The notes beneath the pieces are model-generated. The model had not been told where the DNA came from and did no database searches. It saw only the letters and a list, made by a program, of their open reading frames with translations. Shown in pieces: positions 21,194 to 32,450 of a stretch of 64,000 bases of DNA. Made by a program: the position numbers and the translations under genes. This DNA is from Kitagawia praeruptora (Eukaryota; Streptophyta; Magnoliopsida; Apiales; Apiaceae): assembly GCA_037693485.1 (NCBI GenBank), contig CM075345.1, positions 118,814,001 to 118,878,000 on the forward strand, in the 5' to 3' direction. Every line of letters begins with the position of its first letter. Within the stretch, counting starts at the first letter, position 1.

Positions 21194-22060
21194 TGTTGAT
21201 GAGTGGATTTCGTAATCAACTTATGTGAGGTTTACAGGTAGTTGTATAGGCTAGCGATCAACTGTTCTATGAAAAAGGTTTGGGTTGTGTTTGTGGGGGT
21301 TGAGCTGAGCTCGAGGGTATCTCCAATAATCTCAGGTGCCTTTAGAGAAAATTAGAGAACTTAATGCGTCGTACCCTGAGGTGCCTACGTACCCTTGTAT
21401 TTATAGGGATCAAGCTCACGTAGTTCTAGTATGATTCTGTCTCTTACTGGAATAGCTGCATTCGGTCATCTAATTCGTGTTGGACTCAGGTTCCTTTAGA
21501 GCCTTTCACGAACTAGTTTGGCTAAGTGGAGTAGAACTCGAGTTCGTACCCCACTTATGATTCTCTCATTGGTTAGAGTTATTCTAGGATCATCTGCGCC
21601 CTAGAATTATACTCAGATACCAATTCGTTTATCTGTTCTAGATGACTTCTAGAACTTTCTGTTGGCAACTCGTAGGAACCTGGTACTCAGGAACCTATAT
21701 CTCAGGAGCCTGTTTCTTAGGGACCTCCTTATTTCGGGACATATCACTTAGGGACCTCCCTTTTGGTGTTAGTACCTGCACAAATAACAAACTAGTTAGA
21801 CTGGATAACTCTTTACATGCTTTTATCATCTCTATGGCTGTTGTTATGCTAATTCGAACTCCTCGACTGGGAGGAACCTGGTCTTCGAGTGCTCAACTCA
21901 GCTTCCTGACCATTGGGAACCTCCTAATATTTATACTTCCTTATTCATTTCTTCCATTTGATCTTCATAACTCGTACTGGATCATTCTTCTAACTTGTAT
22001 GGATCGGACCCTATTGATTAATGGGCCTAAATCTAGTCCATGGAGATTTTGGGCACAACA
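21194..22060 (-). repeat. 5' LTR of F
   Basis: The 867-bp LTR pairs with the split LTR at 1813-2121/9485-10042; I saw only scattered single-base differences. The minus-strand TATA box is TATAAATA (21398-21405). The U3 part is dense in GGAACCT/GGGACCT words. Confidence 0.92.
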
Positions 22061-22065
22061 GTGAG

Positions 22066-23968
22066 GTTATTCCAGAACATACAGCAGAGAAGCCTAAATC
22101 TGAATGGACAGATAAGGAAAAGGAGAATGTTCTTAAGGATGCTAAAGTGAGAAACATACTATTCAACAGTCTTGATTCTGTTCTCCCTAACTATGTTCTC
22201 TCTTGTAAGACTGCTAAGGACATATGGGACAATCTAAAGGATGCTTTCATTGTGAAGGAACTAAACCTGTTAGGAAGAATATGAGAACACTTCTCATACA
22301 ACAGTATGAATACTTTGAATCCAAGTCTGGTGAGTCACTTACTGATACCTTTGATAGGTTTACAAAACTCATCAATGAGATGACCATGCATGGTAAATAT
22401 TATGACTTAGAGGATATGAATACTTAGTTCACGAAAGCCTTGCCTGATTTCTACAATGAGAAGATATCTGCAATTGAGGAAGCTAATGATTTGGATGAAA
22501 TTTCATTAGAGGAAGTTTATGGAAAACTAAGGGCTTATGAACTTGATAGGCAGCAGAAGAAGAGCAGGAGTGAAGGAAATATTAAAACTGTAGCACTCAC
22601 TGCTCAATCTGAATCAAAGAAGCTTCCAGAGGAACAGAATGTTGAGCCTACTGTAAAGGACTCAAGGAAGAAGAAAAGCAAAGAAAGTTCTGAGTCAGAG
22701 ACTACTGATATAGACTCTGACAATGAAGATTCTGAATCAGAGATGCAGGAACTCTTTGTTATGTTTGCTAAAGCTTTCAAGAAAGGAAGATTCAACAGGA
22801 GAAGATTTAGCAAAGGACCTTTTCAAAAGAAAGAGGAAAAGAAGAGTGATAAGGGCAAAAGTACAATTGTTAAGCTTGATAAGGCCAAGATCAAGTGCTT
22901 CAACTGCAGTGAGCTTGGACACTTTGCTAGTGAGTGTAAGAAGCCTAGGAATTCAGGAAAGGGTAATGCACTCATGGTCACACAGAAGGATTGGGCTGAT
23001 TCCAGTGATTCTGAAGATGAATTGGATTATGACAACATTGCATTGATGGCAAATATTTCAGACAAATCTGGATCTCCAAAGAAAACTTTTCCATCTTCTG
23101 TTAAGGTATCACTTCACTCTCTTGATTTATTTGATAGCTTAGATTCTTATGATATTAGATCTATCCATGTTGAGTTTAAGAATCTTATGACTAATTTTAG
23201 AATTCTTACTAGTAAAAAAGATGATCTTAAGATTAAGATTGATAAATTAGTTGATAGAAATATTTTTCTTGAATCTGAGTTAATTCAAATGGAAGAATAT
23301 AAGTTAAGTTCTGATAAAGCTAAGCATGATTATGGTGTTATTCTTGAGGCTTATGACTATGTCAGAAAAGAACTAGAAGAAGAGAGGAATATGATGAAAA
23401 CCATTAACAATTCTGGTAAAAAGACTCAAGAAATCATTGAAAGTCAAATTCTTGGTAAGGTTAATGGTTTAGGTTTTGATAAGGCTAGAAAAGGAGAGAC
23501 TGTAGCTATTGTCAATGATAATAGTAAACTAGAAGCTAGCACATCTAAATCTGAAGGTAAGAAGATTGTTTCTAAACCTAATCATGTTAAATTTGTTGAT
23601 TCAAAAGGTATCCCCGTTGTACACAAGAGAATTAACAATAGTAATTCAGATGAGAAAGTGTTAGAGAAACCTAACAATGTCAATATAGGTTTTCTGTCTA
23701 AGTCTCAGTTGAAACAGAGACTAGAAGGTCTTTCAGAGTCTAGCAAGATCAAAAGAATAAGGAATGGAAAAGAAGGTATTAACAAAGAAAATAATTACAA
23801 GAATGTACCTGATGCACCTAGGAAAAAATGCTATAAGTGTGTAAATCATAATCATTTGGCCCTAGACTGCAATCAAAAACCTTCTTGGAAAACTGAGTCT
23901 AGATTCCCCAAGACTCAGAAAATTCAATACCAACCACAAAAAGCTTGTTATCATTGTGGTAGTTTACT
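22066..23968 (+). pseudogene. gag: Copia A gag, middle and C-terminal part
   Basis: The reading resumes after the GTGAG duplication. It covers the UBN2-type gag core (SEWTDKEKENVLKDAKVRNI; TAKDIWDNLKDAF), with a frameshift near 22255 and a TAG at about 22426, then an open stretch from 22440. Three cysteine motifs follow: CFNCSELGHFASEC (about 22896), CYKCVNHNHLALDC (about 23828) and the start of CYHCGS (about 23946), where Athila B interrupts. A long helical, lysine-rich segment lies between the first two. The same three-finger layout is seen in Gag of D. This copy cannot make a full protein. Confidence 0.85.
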
Positions 23969-25236
23969 TGATAGAGTATATTTTTATATATATTTTAGAT
24001 GATTTTATTCTCATATTTATTGTGTTTTGCATTGATTTGGATTTTTATTTAATAGATTTTATTGTTTTATTATAGGAAATAAAGAATTCATGACTTGGAA
24101 GGATTTGGAGCAAAAAGAGCTATTTTGGAGATAAAATAGGAGAAAATTCGTATTATTAGGCTATACGGGCTGTCTGCACTGTTTGGGCCATATCTTGAGT
24201 TCCAGAAGTCAGAATTTGACGATCTTACTGTCCACGCGAAGCTTAGGGAATTATCTTTAATTCAGAGGTGGTCCAGTAAGCAAAATCCAACTGGAAGAGC
24301 CCAGAAACAGAGGAGCAAAATTAGTGATGAATTTTACAAGAAAATCCTATTTAATTATGGATATCTTTTTGTAAATTGATTAGGATATTAAAAATACTTT
24401 TATTAGAAGATAGAGATCAGATTTTATTGGGGGATTTTATTATAAAAACGTTAAAAGATAGATAGACATATACAGACGTTTTTACATAAGCTAGGGTTTT
24501 CGTTTTTCTCTCTTCATCTCTTCTTTTGTAAGCACTTAGTTTAATTTGGATCTTCATTGTTCTTCGTTATTCAAAGGTTTAAGGTACTCTTTATCTCATC
24601 TTGTTTATTATTACATGTTTATTATGGTTTCTTTCATTATTATTATTATTAGTTTTTATTCTACCATGAGTGAGTAGTTTAATTCTAGGGTACTAAGGGG
24701 AGCCATGTTTGCACCATGATTTGGGCTTAATTTGATTAGTAGATTTATGGGTAAAGAGTAATTCTGATTGATATGTTATAATTCTTAATTTGTGTAATTG
24801 CGCAATATCACAGATTAATTGATTGCAATAGGAGTAATAGATCGAGAGATTTTACTACTAGAGGCTTACATACAATTAGCAGAATTGAAGGTGAGTGTGA
24901 GAACATCATTAGATATTCTGAGAGTGTTAATGCTTGAGAAAGATTAACCATTGCTTTAATTACTTAATCCTATTGAAAAGCTATACTTTTGTGATTTGTT
25001 TGGTGTAAACATGGTGAACCTGAATTGCCCTAGATCCTTTAATTAATTGATTTAAAACCTTTGTTAAATTTGTTTTAGTAGTTAATACAATTCTCCAACA
25101 ATCGTTTGTGACTAGAAACAATTGATAGCAATTGAATTGAAACTGAAACTGTCTCCTTGAGGATTCGACCCGTATTTGCTAGTATCTACTACAATTGATA
25201 CCGTGCGCTTGCGATTAGGTATAATTTAACACATCA
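23969..25236 (+). repeat. Athila B extra LTR, inverted relative to the rest
   Basis: It begins TGATAGAGTATA and ends TTAACACATCA. It runs on the plus strand while the other two LTRs of B run on the minus strand. It is followed by AGTTTT and a primer site, but the sequence after the primer site is tRNA, not Athila leader. Confidence 0.95.
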
Positions 25237-25242
25237 AGTTTT

Positions 25243-25303
25243 TGGCGCCGCTGCCGGGGATCGAACCCGGGTCACCCGCGTGACAGGCGGGAATACTTAC
25301 CAC
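25243..25303 (-). other. Copy of the 3' 61 nt of tRNA-Asp(GUC)
   Basis: On the minus strand this reads, in order, a D-loop piece GTGGTAAG, the anticodon arm CCCGCCTGTCACGCGGG with GTC in the loop, the T arm with GGTTCGATCC, and the acceptor end finishing GGCGCCA. It is thus a tRNA-Asp lacking only its first 14 or so bases, with the added CCA. The CCA end coincides with the primer site of the adjacent Athila LTR. Eukaryotic tRNA genes do not encode CCA, so the copy most likely came from the primer tRNA itself during reverse transcription. It is not a functional tRNA gene. Confidence 0.92.
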
Positions 25304-25310
25304 AAAAACT

Positions 25311-26578
25311 TGATGTGTTAAATTATACCTAACCGCAAGCGCACGGTATCAATTGTAGTAGATACTAGCAAATACGGGTCGAATCCTCAAGGAGACAGTT
25401 TCAGTTTCAATTCAATTGCTATCAATTGTTTCTAGTCACAAACGATTGTTGGAGAATTGTATTAACTACTAAAACAAATTTAACAAAGGTTTTAAATCAA
25501 TTAATTAAAGGATCTAGGGCAATTCAGGTTCACCATGTTTACACCAAACGAATCACAAAAGTATAGCTTTTCAATAGGATTAAGTAATTAAAGCAATGGT
25601 TAATCTTTCTCAAGCATTAACACTCTCAGAATATCTAATGATGTTCTCACACTCACCTTCAATTCTGCTAATTGTATGTAAGCCTCTAGTAGTAAAATCT
25701 CTCGATCTATTACTCCTATTGCAATCAATTAATATGTGATATTGCGCAATTACACAAATTAAGAATTATAACATATCAATCAGAATTACTCTTTACCCAT
25801 CAATCTACTAATCAAATTAAGCCCAAATCATGGTGCAAACATGGCTCCCCTTAGTACCCTAGAATTAAACTACTCACTCATGGTAGAATAAAAACTAATA
25901 ATAATAATAATGAAAGAAGCCATAATAAACATGTAATAATAAACAAGATGAGATAAAGAGTACCTTAAACCTTTGAATAACGAAGAACAATGAAGATCCA
26001 AATTAAACTAAGTGCTTACAAAAGAAGAGATGAAGAGAGAAAAACGAAAACCCTAGCTTATGTAAAAACGTCTGTATATGTCTATCTATCTTTTAACGTT
26101 TTTATAATAAAATCCCCCAATAAAATCTGATCTCTATCTTCTAATAAAAGTATTTTTAATATCCTAATCAATTTACAAAAAGATATCCATAATTAAATAG
26201 GATTTTCTTGTAAAATTCGTCACTAATTTTGCTCCTCTGTTTCTGGGCTCTTCCAGTTGGATTTTGCTTACTGCACCACCTCTGAATTAAAGATAATTCC
26301 CTAAGCTTCGCGTGGACAGTAAGATCGTCAAATTCTGACTTCTGGAACTCAAGATATGGCCCAAACAGTGCAGACAACCCGTATAGCCTAATAATACGAA
26401 TTTTCTCCTATTTTATCTCCAAAATAGCTCTTTTTGCTCCAAATCCTTCCAAGTCATGAATTCTTTATTTCCTACAATAAAACAATAAAATCTATTAAAT
26501 AAAAATCCAAATCAATGCAAAACACAATAAATATGAGAATAAAATCATCTAAAATATATATAAAAATATACTCTATCA
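25311..26578 (-). repeat. 3' LTR of Athila B
   Basis: This 1,268-bp LTR is preceded (element sense) by the polypurine tract at 26579-26595. Its outer end is followed by AGTTTTTG, bases that normally separate the LTR from the primer site and are trimmed at integration, and then by the tRNA copy. Confidence 0.95.
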
Positions 26579-28374
26579 AACATCCCCACACTTAGCATTT
26601 GCACGTCCTCGGGCAAATAAGTGAAATAAAAACTAAGTCCTAACAAACATCACTTTCGTAGATGACACGATTGCATTGAGCATATGCAACAAGCCGTTAA
26701 ACCCCTAGGCAGCCCTAGTAGGACGAGTGTTGTCTCGTGAGGGTTTATAGTGAATGTACCCACAAAATTCATCTAACCATGCAAAAGATCAATGCTAACA
26801 CAACACCACACACACAAGTCCTCTCATGCCACATCAACTTAAGAATCAAAGCAAACATAGGATGTCTTGGTGTCGAAAGTGCAAGTATTCACGTAGTCTA
26901 CTCAACCAACATGCAGAAGGTCATAAAAATTCATGTCAAGTGTAAAAATCGTTGGTAATCATGCTAAGCCCACAAGAAACACATCTTTAAGTCTAAACCC
27001 GGGATCTCCTATGCCAAAACAAGTAATAACTCACCTTTCACTCAAAAACGAATATTCACTCAAGAACAAGGTTAAGTGTATCACTCAATTTCAACAAAAT
27101 CATAAACACAACTTGACACTCGCAATCAATCTCACTCTCAACACAACATACATCACTGATGACAATCAAAAGGTCTTTATTCGGGTTGTAGCGTGGGCTA
27201 GGGACCAGGTATGTCAAGTAAAGCTAAAACAGGTTAAATGTCAAAAGCTAGTACCCAACAATATAATTCATTCCATTCCCTTTCTATTATAACAAATACT
27301 TCCCCACACTTGGATTTTTCAATATCCCTTATAATAACTTGACTAGTCGAATGAAGAAGGATCATACAAACATAAGAATGCTCTCAAATTTATTCATTTT
27401 TTTCTTTTTTTTTTCTTTTTTTTTCTGTTTTTTTTTCTTTTTTCTGTGAGAGCTAAGGAATAAACACAATGATCCATAGATATTTTTATGAATTTCGACT
27501 AGCAAGCATCAACCCAAAATTAATATTCCCCAAAAGTATGATCATCAATAACCCCCTTTTTATGAACACCTTATTACTCCCTTAAGCACGATACTAGCCT
27601 TTGATAATTTAGGTTCAAATTCAATGTAAGGCCAATAGAATAAAAAGGATAATGGCAAGTAATGTGGTGTGTCACCGAAAGAATAGGATTAAGCTCAACG
27701 GGTTAACTAATTGATCATGTATAAAAGGTGTGGATATATAGGAAATATGAGGTTAAGCCTAAGTGCCTTTATCATCTCATCATCAAGTAATGTCATGCAT
27801 TTCAAGAAAGATCTCAAGTAAGTGCTAGCAATGTAAACAACATGTGGACACTCAAGCAAACGAAAAATCATGCAAAAGATATGTATATAGGCTCAAAACT
27901 CACTTGGTGTGACAAAACATAATCAATCCCAAGTAACAAGACTCTCTAACGCACCTACTTGTACTCAAAGCATGAAAACCAAGTCATCTTGCACATATTC
28001 ATGTCATTCTAATCACTTACAACATCCAATTAAGTCTACCAGCTTCAACTTGCTAGTGTAAGTGTGTGCACAAGAACAAAGCACATCACTTCTCATACAA
28101 AAGCGTCCATAAACACAAGAATTCTACGCATGCATGGGTGTATCAAGCAAAATACAACAACTAATCAAATTGCATGGCTAGAATTATTTTTGGTATTTTT
28201 AATTTTTTAATTTTTTATTTTTAATAATATATAATTTTTTTTTTGGATTTTTAATCGTTGAGAACTCATCCCCACACTTAAGTGGTTCATTGTCCTCAAT
28301 GAACAAATATATAAAAGAAAAGAAAAAAAATACAAAAAATAATTCCTAAATAAAATAAAAAAATAATAAAGAAA

Positions 28375-28431
<57 letters not shown>
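28375..28431. repeat. (AAT)n microsatellite
   Basis: About 19 uninterrupted AAT/TAA triplets inside the non-coding part of Athila B. They produce a spurious isoleucine run on the other strand. Confidence 0.95.
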
Positions 28432-28580
28432 TATAACAAATATACAAAGAAAGGTGAAGAATACTCCCCTAATATAAGAGCATGAAGTGGCCATTCCAAG
28501 AAATTGGCTTGCACAATTCCAGTCCTTCATGAATTATTAATTAGCTGCTTCAGAAATTTACACAACAACATCGTAGAACA

Positions 28581-28650
28581 GGTGGTTGGAAGTGGCAAAT
28601 AGAATCATTGTGGTGCTCACCCCATGGTCAGGGGTTCAACTCCTTTGGCC
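28581..28650 (+). other. tRNA-like A/B-box pair, possible SINE head
   Basis: GGTTGGAAGTGG (28584-28595) resembles a Pol III A box and GGTTCAACTCC (28633-28643) resembles a B box (GGTTCGANTCC, one change). They are about 45 bp apart. The arrangement is that of tRNA-derived SINE heads, but no 3' end or target duplication was identified. Confidence 0.3.
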
Positions 28651-29465
28651 ATCAATTATTTTCAACATATTTTTGAATAAGGCTGCCAACCCAGCAGCTA
28701 ACATGGCAGATTACTGGGCGCTGATGGAGTGATAACTTGGCTGTGATGTGGCGAATGACATGGCAAACAAGTGGAAGATGAAGTTGTAGCTGATGACATA
28801 TATAGCAATGTATAGACGATCATGTAGCCATGTGTGTGCATCCAGATTAATGGCCTCCAATGAAATGGGCCTTGCCTCCAATTAAATGGGCCTGCAGGCT
28901 GCAGCAACTAGGATGGGCTTGTGAAGTGGACAGCTGCAAGAGAAGTGGACTACAGCCACGCGCGTGAAGTACTGGAATTGATGTTCGCGCGCGCAAGTGC
29001 TTGAAGCGCTCAGTATACAGGGAACTGAAACCGCAGGTTCAACGAATATAAACCCCGGTATTGAATCTTCTATTTATTTTCAAGGACGTAAAACGCCGGT
29101 TTGAAAAATTAATATTACTGGTATTGTCGAGCCCTACAAGAACAGGGCGTTAAACCATGGCTTGGACAAACTTATACGCCAGTATTTCATCTCTGTTCTA
29201 CTTCGATTTCACCCGCAGTTTTTTTTTTCTTTTTTTCAGAGATTTTGTAAAATTCGAAATAATCATACCCTGAAACACTTCAAGAAATTCATGAAGGCAC
29301 CATGTGGGAGTAAAAAAAAATAAAAAAAATATAATAAAAATGTCTAACCTAAAAAAAAATACAAAAATAATAATTAAAAAAAAAAATACTAACCATACCA
29401 AAATCATGGGTTGCCTCCCAAGAAGCGCTTATTTAGAGTCTTTAGCTTGACGTTACTTCCTCAAC

Positions 29466-32339
29466 TCAAGGCGGTCTCAAAAGAATTACTGAACCATCCT
29501 CAACTGAAAAACCATTCCTACGAACGTTGACATCTTGATTGTTTGCTTTCCACAAAAATCTCCCCTCAGACTTCAACTTGATTTTACTACCCAACGGCCA
29601 AATCTTCTTCTTTTTCTTCTTCACACCTCTAGAGTGCTTCTCCGACTCAACCGGCTGAACAAAACTTTCTTCTTCCTTATCATTGGTTTTCCACCTTCGC
29701 AACACGTTATCATGCCCCTCTTCAAAAATCACTAGCTCATTATTGAAAAGGACATACCTCAAATGTGGTGGAAGTTTCCCAAGCTTAATACTCGAAAGAT
29801 CTCGAACTGAAGAACTGTCAATGGAATCAATGTTGTGATCATTCAACTCAAGAATCAATGAATCGACTTCAGCATGTCCTTCTCCTTCTGAAGCTTCAAG
29901 CATGAGCACTGCTTCCAATGTATCATTCAATAGAATCTGAGGAGTATAATCTTGGACAATTTCATCTACAACATCAATACTACAACAAGTATTCTCAAGC
30001 AAAGGGGATTTAAGAGCAGAGGTTAGAGTAAAAGCAATTTTATCATCACCAACACTCAATGTGAGAGTCCCACTTTTAACATCAATAACAGCACCTGCAG
30101 TACAGAGAAATGGTCTACCTAAAATAATAGGTATCTGACTATCCTCTTCCATATCTAGAACTACAAAGTCTACAGGAATATAGAATTTTCCAACCCTAAC
30201 AGGCACATCCTCTAAAATTCCAAGGGGATATTTTATCGAACGGTCTGCCATTTGCAAAGTCATCTGTGTACATTTTAATTCTCCCATATTTAGTTTCTGA
30301 AAAACTGAGAGAGGCATGACTGAGACACTAGCGCCTAAATCACATAAAGCTTTATCAATGAACAATGCACCTAAATGACACGGGATCGAAAAACTACCAG
30401 GATCTTTGAGCTTAGGTGGAGACTTATTCTGTAAAACAGCACTACACTCTTCAGTAAAAGCTACTGTCTCTACCTCACCAAAAGACCTTTTCTTAGTGAG
30501 AATATCCTTAAGAAACTTTGCATATGATGGAACTTGAGAAATTAAATCAGTGAAAGGAACTGTTACCTCAAGATTCTTGACAAGTGTCATGAACTTACCA
30601 AACTGCTGGTCCACCTTAGTTCTGTTCATCCTGCTAGGGAATGGGAGCTTTGGCACAAATGGTGGAGGAATAACTGCAGTCTTCTCCTTGTCCTTTTTCT
30701 TGCTTTCCTCAGTTCCATCTTCGTTTGTATCTTCAACAACTTTCTCTATCTTGTCTTCCTCAGAATTTTCTTCTTCTTTCTCAGTAGGAACATCGTCAGT
30801 AGGCATTGGAGGAGCATCATATGTACGACCACTCCTAAGAGCAATGGCATTCACATTTTCCTTTGGCTGAGTTGATTGTGCTGGTAGAGAGCCTTGTTGC
30901 CTTGTAGATGAAGAACTAGCCATTTGAGCAATCTGAGTTTCCAACATCTTGTTATGAATCTCCATCTGGTTCATCTTTCTGTTGGTATCATCCATACTCT
31001 TTTGCATTTGTAACAATATCTTCATCATGTCACCTTGATTATCAGCCTGTGCAGCTTGATTGGCTTGAGGAGCATAATTCTGAGGAGGCCTTTGAAATCC
31101 AGGGGGATTCATAGGTCCTTGAGGAGGCCTATACTGCTGCTGTGGAGGAGGCTGGTACGACTGCTGATATTGCTGCTGATTAGGAACATTTGTATTCTGA
31201 GCATTATTGTTCCTATATGAGAAGTTCGGATGATCTTTCCAACCAGGATTGTAAGTGTTGGAGTATGGATTGTACTGGTGCCTCTGTTGGAAAACATTTG
31301 CTTGCTCCATCTGAAAATTATGTGAATTTTGAGCATTGTATTGGCAATCATTACCATAGTGGCCTTGGATGCCACAGACTTCACAAACAGGATTATTCAT
31401 AGGAGCCATGGATGACAATGCATTGATACTCATAGGTTGAGTAGAGGGCTGAGATGTCTTCAATGAGTGGATCTCCTGAGTTAATGCAGCGAGTTGAGAT
31501 GATAATAGAGAATAAGCATCCACTTCAAGTTTACCCCCTTTCTTGGTTGCTCTCGGATTACTGAAGTGATTAGCAGCCAAATTTGAAAGAAAAGCATATG
31601 CATCATCAACTCCTTTATCCAGAAATACACCACCTGCAGCGTTATCAACCATACCTTTTGTCTCAGGATCAAGACCATTGTAGAAGCGTTTAAGCAGAAA
31701 CCACTTCTCAAGACCATGGTGAGGGCATGCACGTTGATAATCCTTGAATCTGTCCCAAGCATCCCGTAGAGATTCACCATAATCTTGCTTAAAACCCATC
31801 ATCTTGTCGATCAAATCGTCGGTTCTGTTAGGAGGGAAGAACTCAGTTAAGAAGGCTTGAGCAATCTCATCCCACTTGGTCAATTCAATATCGTTTAACC
31901 ATTTTTGAGCTTTATCACGAAGAGAGAAACCGAACAACATGACTTTCAACTGGTCTGGAGTGACTCCCTGATGTTTAATTGTAGAACAGAGCTGTTGAAA
32001 CCGTTGCAGATGAAGTGTAGGGTCTTCAGAGGCAAGTCCAGCAAATTGATTCTGTTGGATCATAGTGAGCAAAGCAGGCTTGATCTCAAAATTTGCTGCT
32101 TGAATTGCTGGCATAGCAAGGCCAGTAGGTACCCCACTCGGAGAGGGCTGTGAGTAATTCTTCAAAGATTTGGGAGGAAGGTCCGCCATCTCAATCTTTG
32201 GTTCAGATATCTTTTGCTGCTTCTCTTTCCTTTGTAAATCTATGTATTGTTGACAAGTAATACCAGAATCTGGACTAAGAGGAGTTGTATCCTCTTTCGC
32301 TTGATCAATTTTCGTTTGAGACCTGGTCCTGGGCATCAA
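29466..32339 (-). CDS. gag-pro: Athila B Gag-protease ORF (no polymerase)
   Basis: An intact frame of 957 residues begins with MMPRTRSQTK, about 110 bp after the primer site. Residues about 100-270 form the Athila-type gag domain (LRDKAQKWLNDIE, FLTEFFPPNRTDDLI). A zinc knuckle CEVCGIQGHYGNDC lies near 316 and a glutamine/proline-rich stretch near 360-430. An aspartic protease with ALCDLGASVSVMPLS (about 668) and PIILGRPFL (about 735) follows. After LPPHLRYVLF, where Athila elements enter reverse transcriptase, this protein instead runs into a short basic tail and stops. It would form particles and mature them, but needs polymerase and integrase from another element. No stop or frameshift was seen, in keeping with the near-identical LTRs. 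Confidence 0.9.
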   Translation of the reverse strand: MMPRTRSQTKIDQAKEDTTPLSPDSGITCQQYIDLQRKEKQQKISEPKIEMADLPPKSLKNYSQPSPSGVPTGLAMPAIQAANFEIKPALLTMIQQNQFAGLASEDPTLHLQRFQQLCSTIKHQGVTPDQLKVMLFGFSLRDKAQKWLNDIELTKWDEIAQAFLTEFFPPNRTDDLIDKMMGFKQDYGESLRDAWDRFKDYQRACPHHGLEKWFLLKRFYNGLDPETKGMVDNAAGGVFLDKGVDDAYAFLSNLAANHFSNPRATKKGGKLEVDAYSLLSSQLAALTQEIHSLKTSQPSTQPMSINALSSMAPMNNPVCEVCGIQGHYGNDCQYNAQNSHNFQMEQANVFQQRHQYNPYSNTYNPGWKDHPNFSYRNNNAQNTNVPNQQQYQQSYQPPPQQQYRPPQGPMNPPGFQRPPQNYAPQANQAAQADNQGDMMKILLQMQKSMDDTNRKMNQMEIHNKMLETQIAQMASSSSTRQQGSLPAQSTQPKENVNAIALRSGRTYDAPPMPTDDVPTEKEEENSEEDKIEKVVEDTNEDGTEESKKKDKEKTAVIPPPFVPKLPFPSRMNRTKVDQQFGKFMTLVKNLEVTVPFTDLISQVPSYAKFLKDILTKKRSFGEVETVAFTEECSAVLQNKSPPKLKDPGSFSIPCHLGALFIDKALCDLGASVSVMPLSVFQKLNMGELKCTQMTLQMADRSIKYPLGILEDVPVRVGKFYIPVDFVVLDMEEDSQIPIILGRPFLCTAGAVIDVKSGTLTLSVGDDKIAFTLTSALKSPLLENTCCSIDVVDEIVQDYTPQILLNDTLEAVLMLEASEGEGHAEVDSLILELNDHNIDSIDSSSVRDLSSIKLGKLPPHLRYVLFNNELVIFEEGHDNVLRRWKTNDKEEESFVQPVESEKHSRGVKKKKKKIWPLGSKIKLKSEGRFLWKANNQDVNVRRNGFSVEDGSVILLRPP

Positions 32340-32450
32340 TAACTAAACAAGGAAAAGCAGTAAGATCGGTCTCAGTTGGAACAAGTGTTCCAAAGAGACA
32401 AGAGAAACAATATAAAACAATCAAACTAAAATTATAGAAACTAGGCGTCT

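Larger units (their letters stand above)
1813..22060 (-). mobile_element. Tat-lineage Ty3/Gypsy element F, interrupted by G
   Basis: Ends are TGTTGATGAG and GGGCACAACA on the plus strand, with an exact 5-bp TSD GTGAG at 1808-1812 and 22061-22065 inside Copia A gag. Without the inserted element G it is about 12.9 kb. The two LTRs are 867 bp each: one is 21194-22060, the other 1813-2121 plus 9485-10042. Genes on the minus strand are gag (20220-21155) and gag-pol (15131-20200). The presence of a second RNase H domain of archaeal type before integrase is diagnostic for the Tat lineage (Retand/Ogre group). A long segment between pol and the 3' LTR (10043-15130) carries an antisense gene and a tandem array. 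Confidence 0.93.
26579..29465 (-). other. Non-coding 3' region of Athila B
   Basis: No gene is supported. In element sense it ends in the polypurine tract GCTAAGTGTGGGGATGTT next to the LTR. The word AAGTGTGGGGA recurs at about 27300 and 28270. It also contains a T-rich tract (about 27385-27445), an (AAT)n microsatellite (28375-28431), A-rich tracts near 29300-29390, and a possible tRNA-like segment at 28581-28650. The part next to the gag-pro stop has the sequence CTTGGGAGGCAACCCATG (minus strand near 29400-29425), a phrase also seen in Athila E. Where an autonomous Athila would have reverse transcriptase and integrase there is no trace of them. Confidence 0.7.

Noticed and set aside
25243..25303. 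Functional tRNA-Asp gene
   Set aside because: The 5' acceptor strand and most of the D arm are missing and the CCA end is present in DNA; it is a reverse-transcribed fragment.
28207..28530. 107-codon minus-strand frame with a long isoleucine run
   Set aside because: Produced by the (AAT)n microsatellite.
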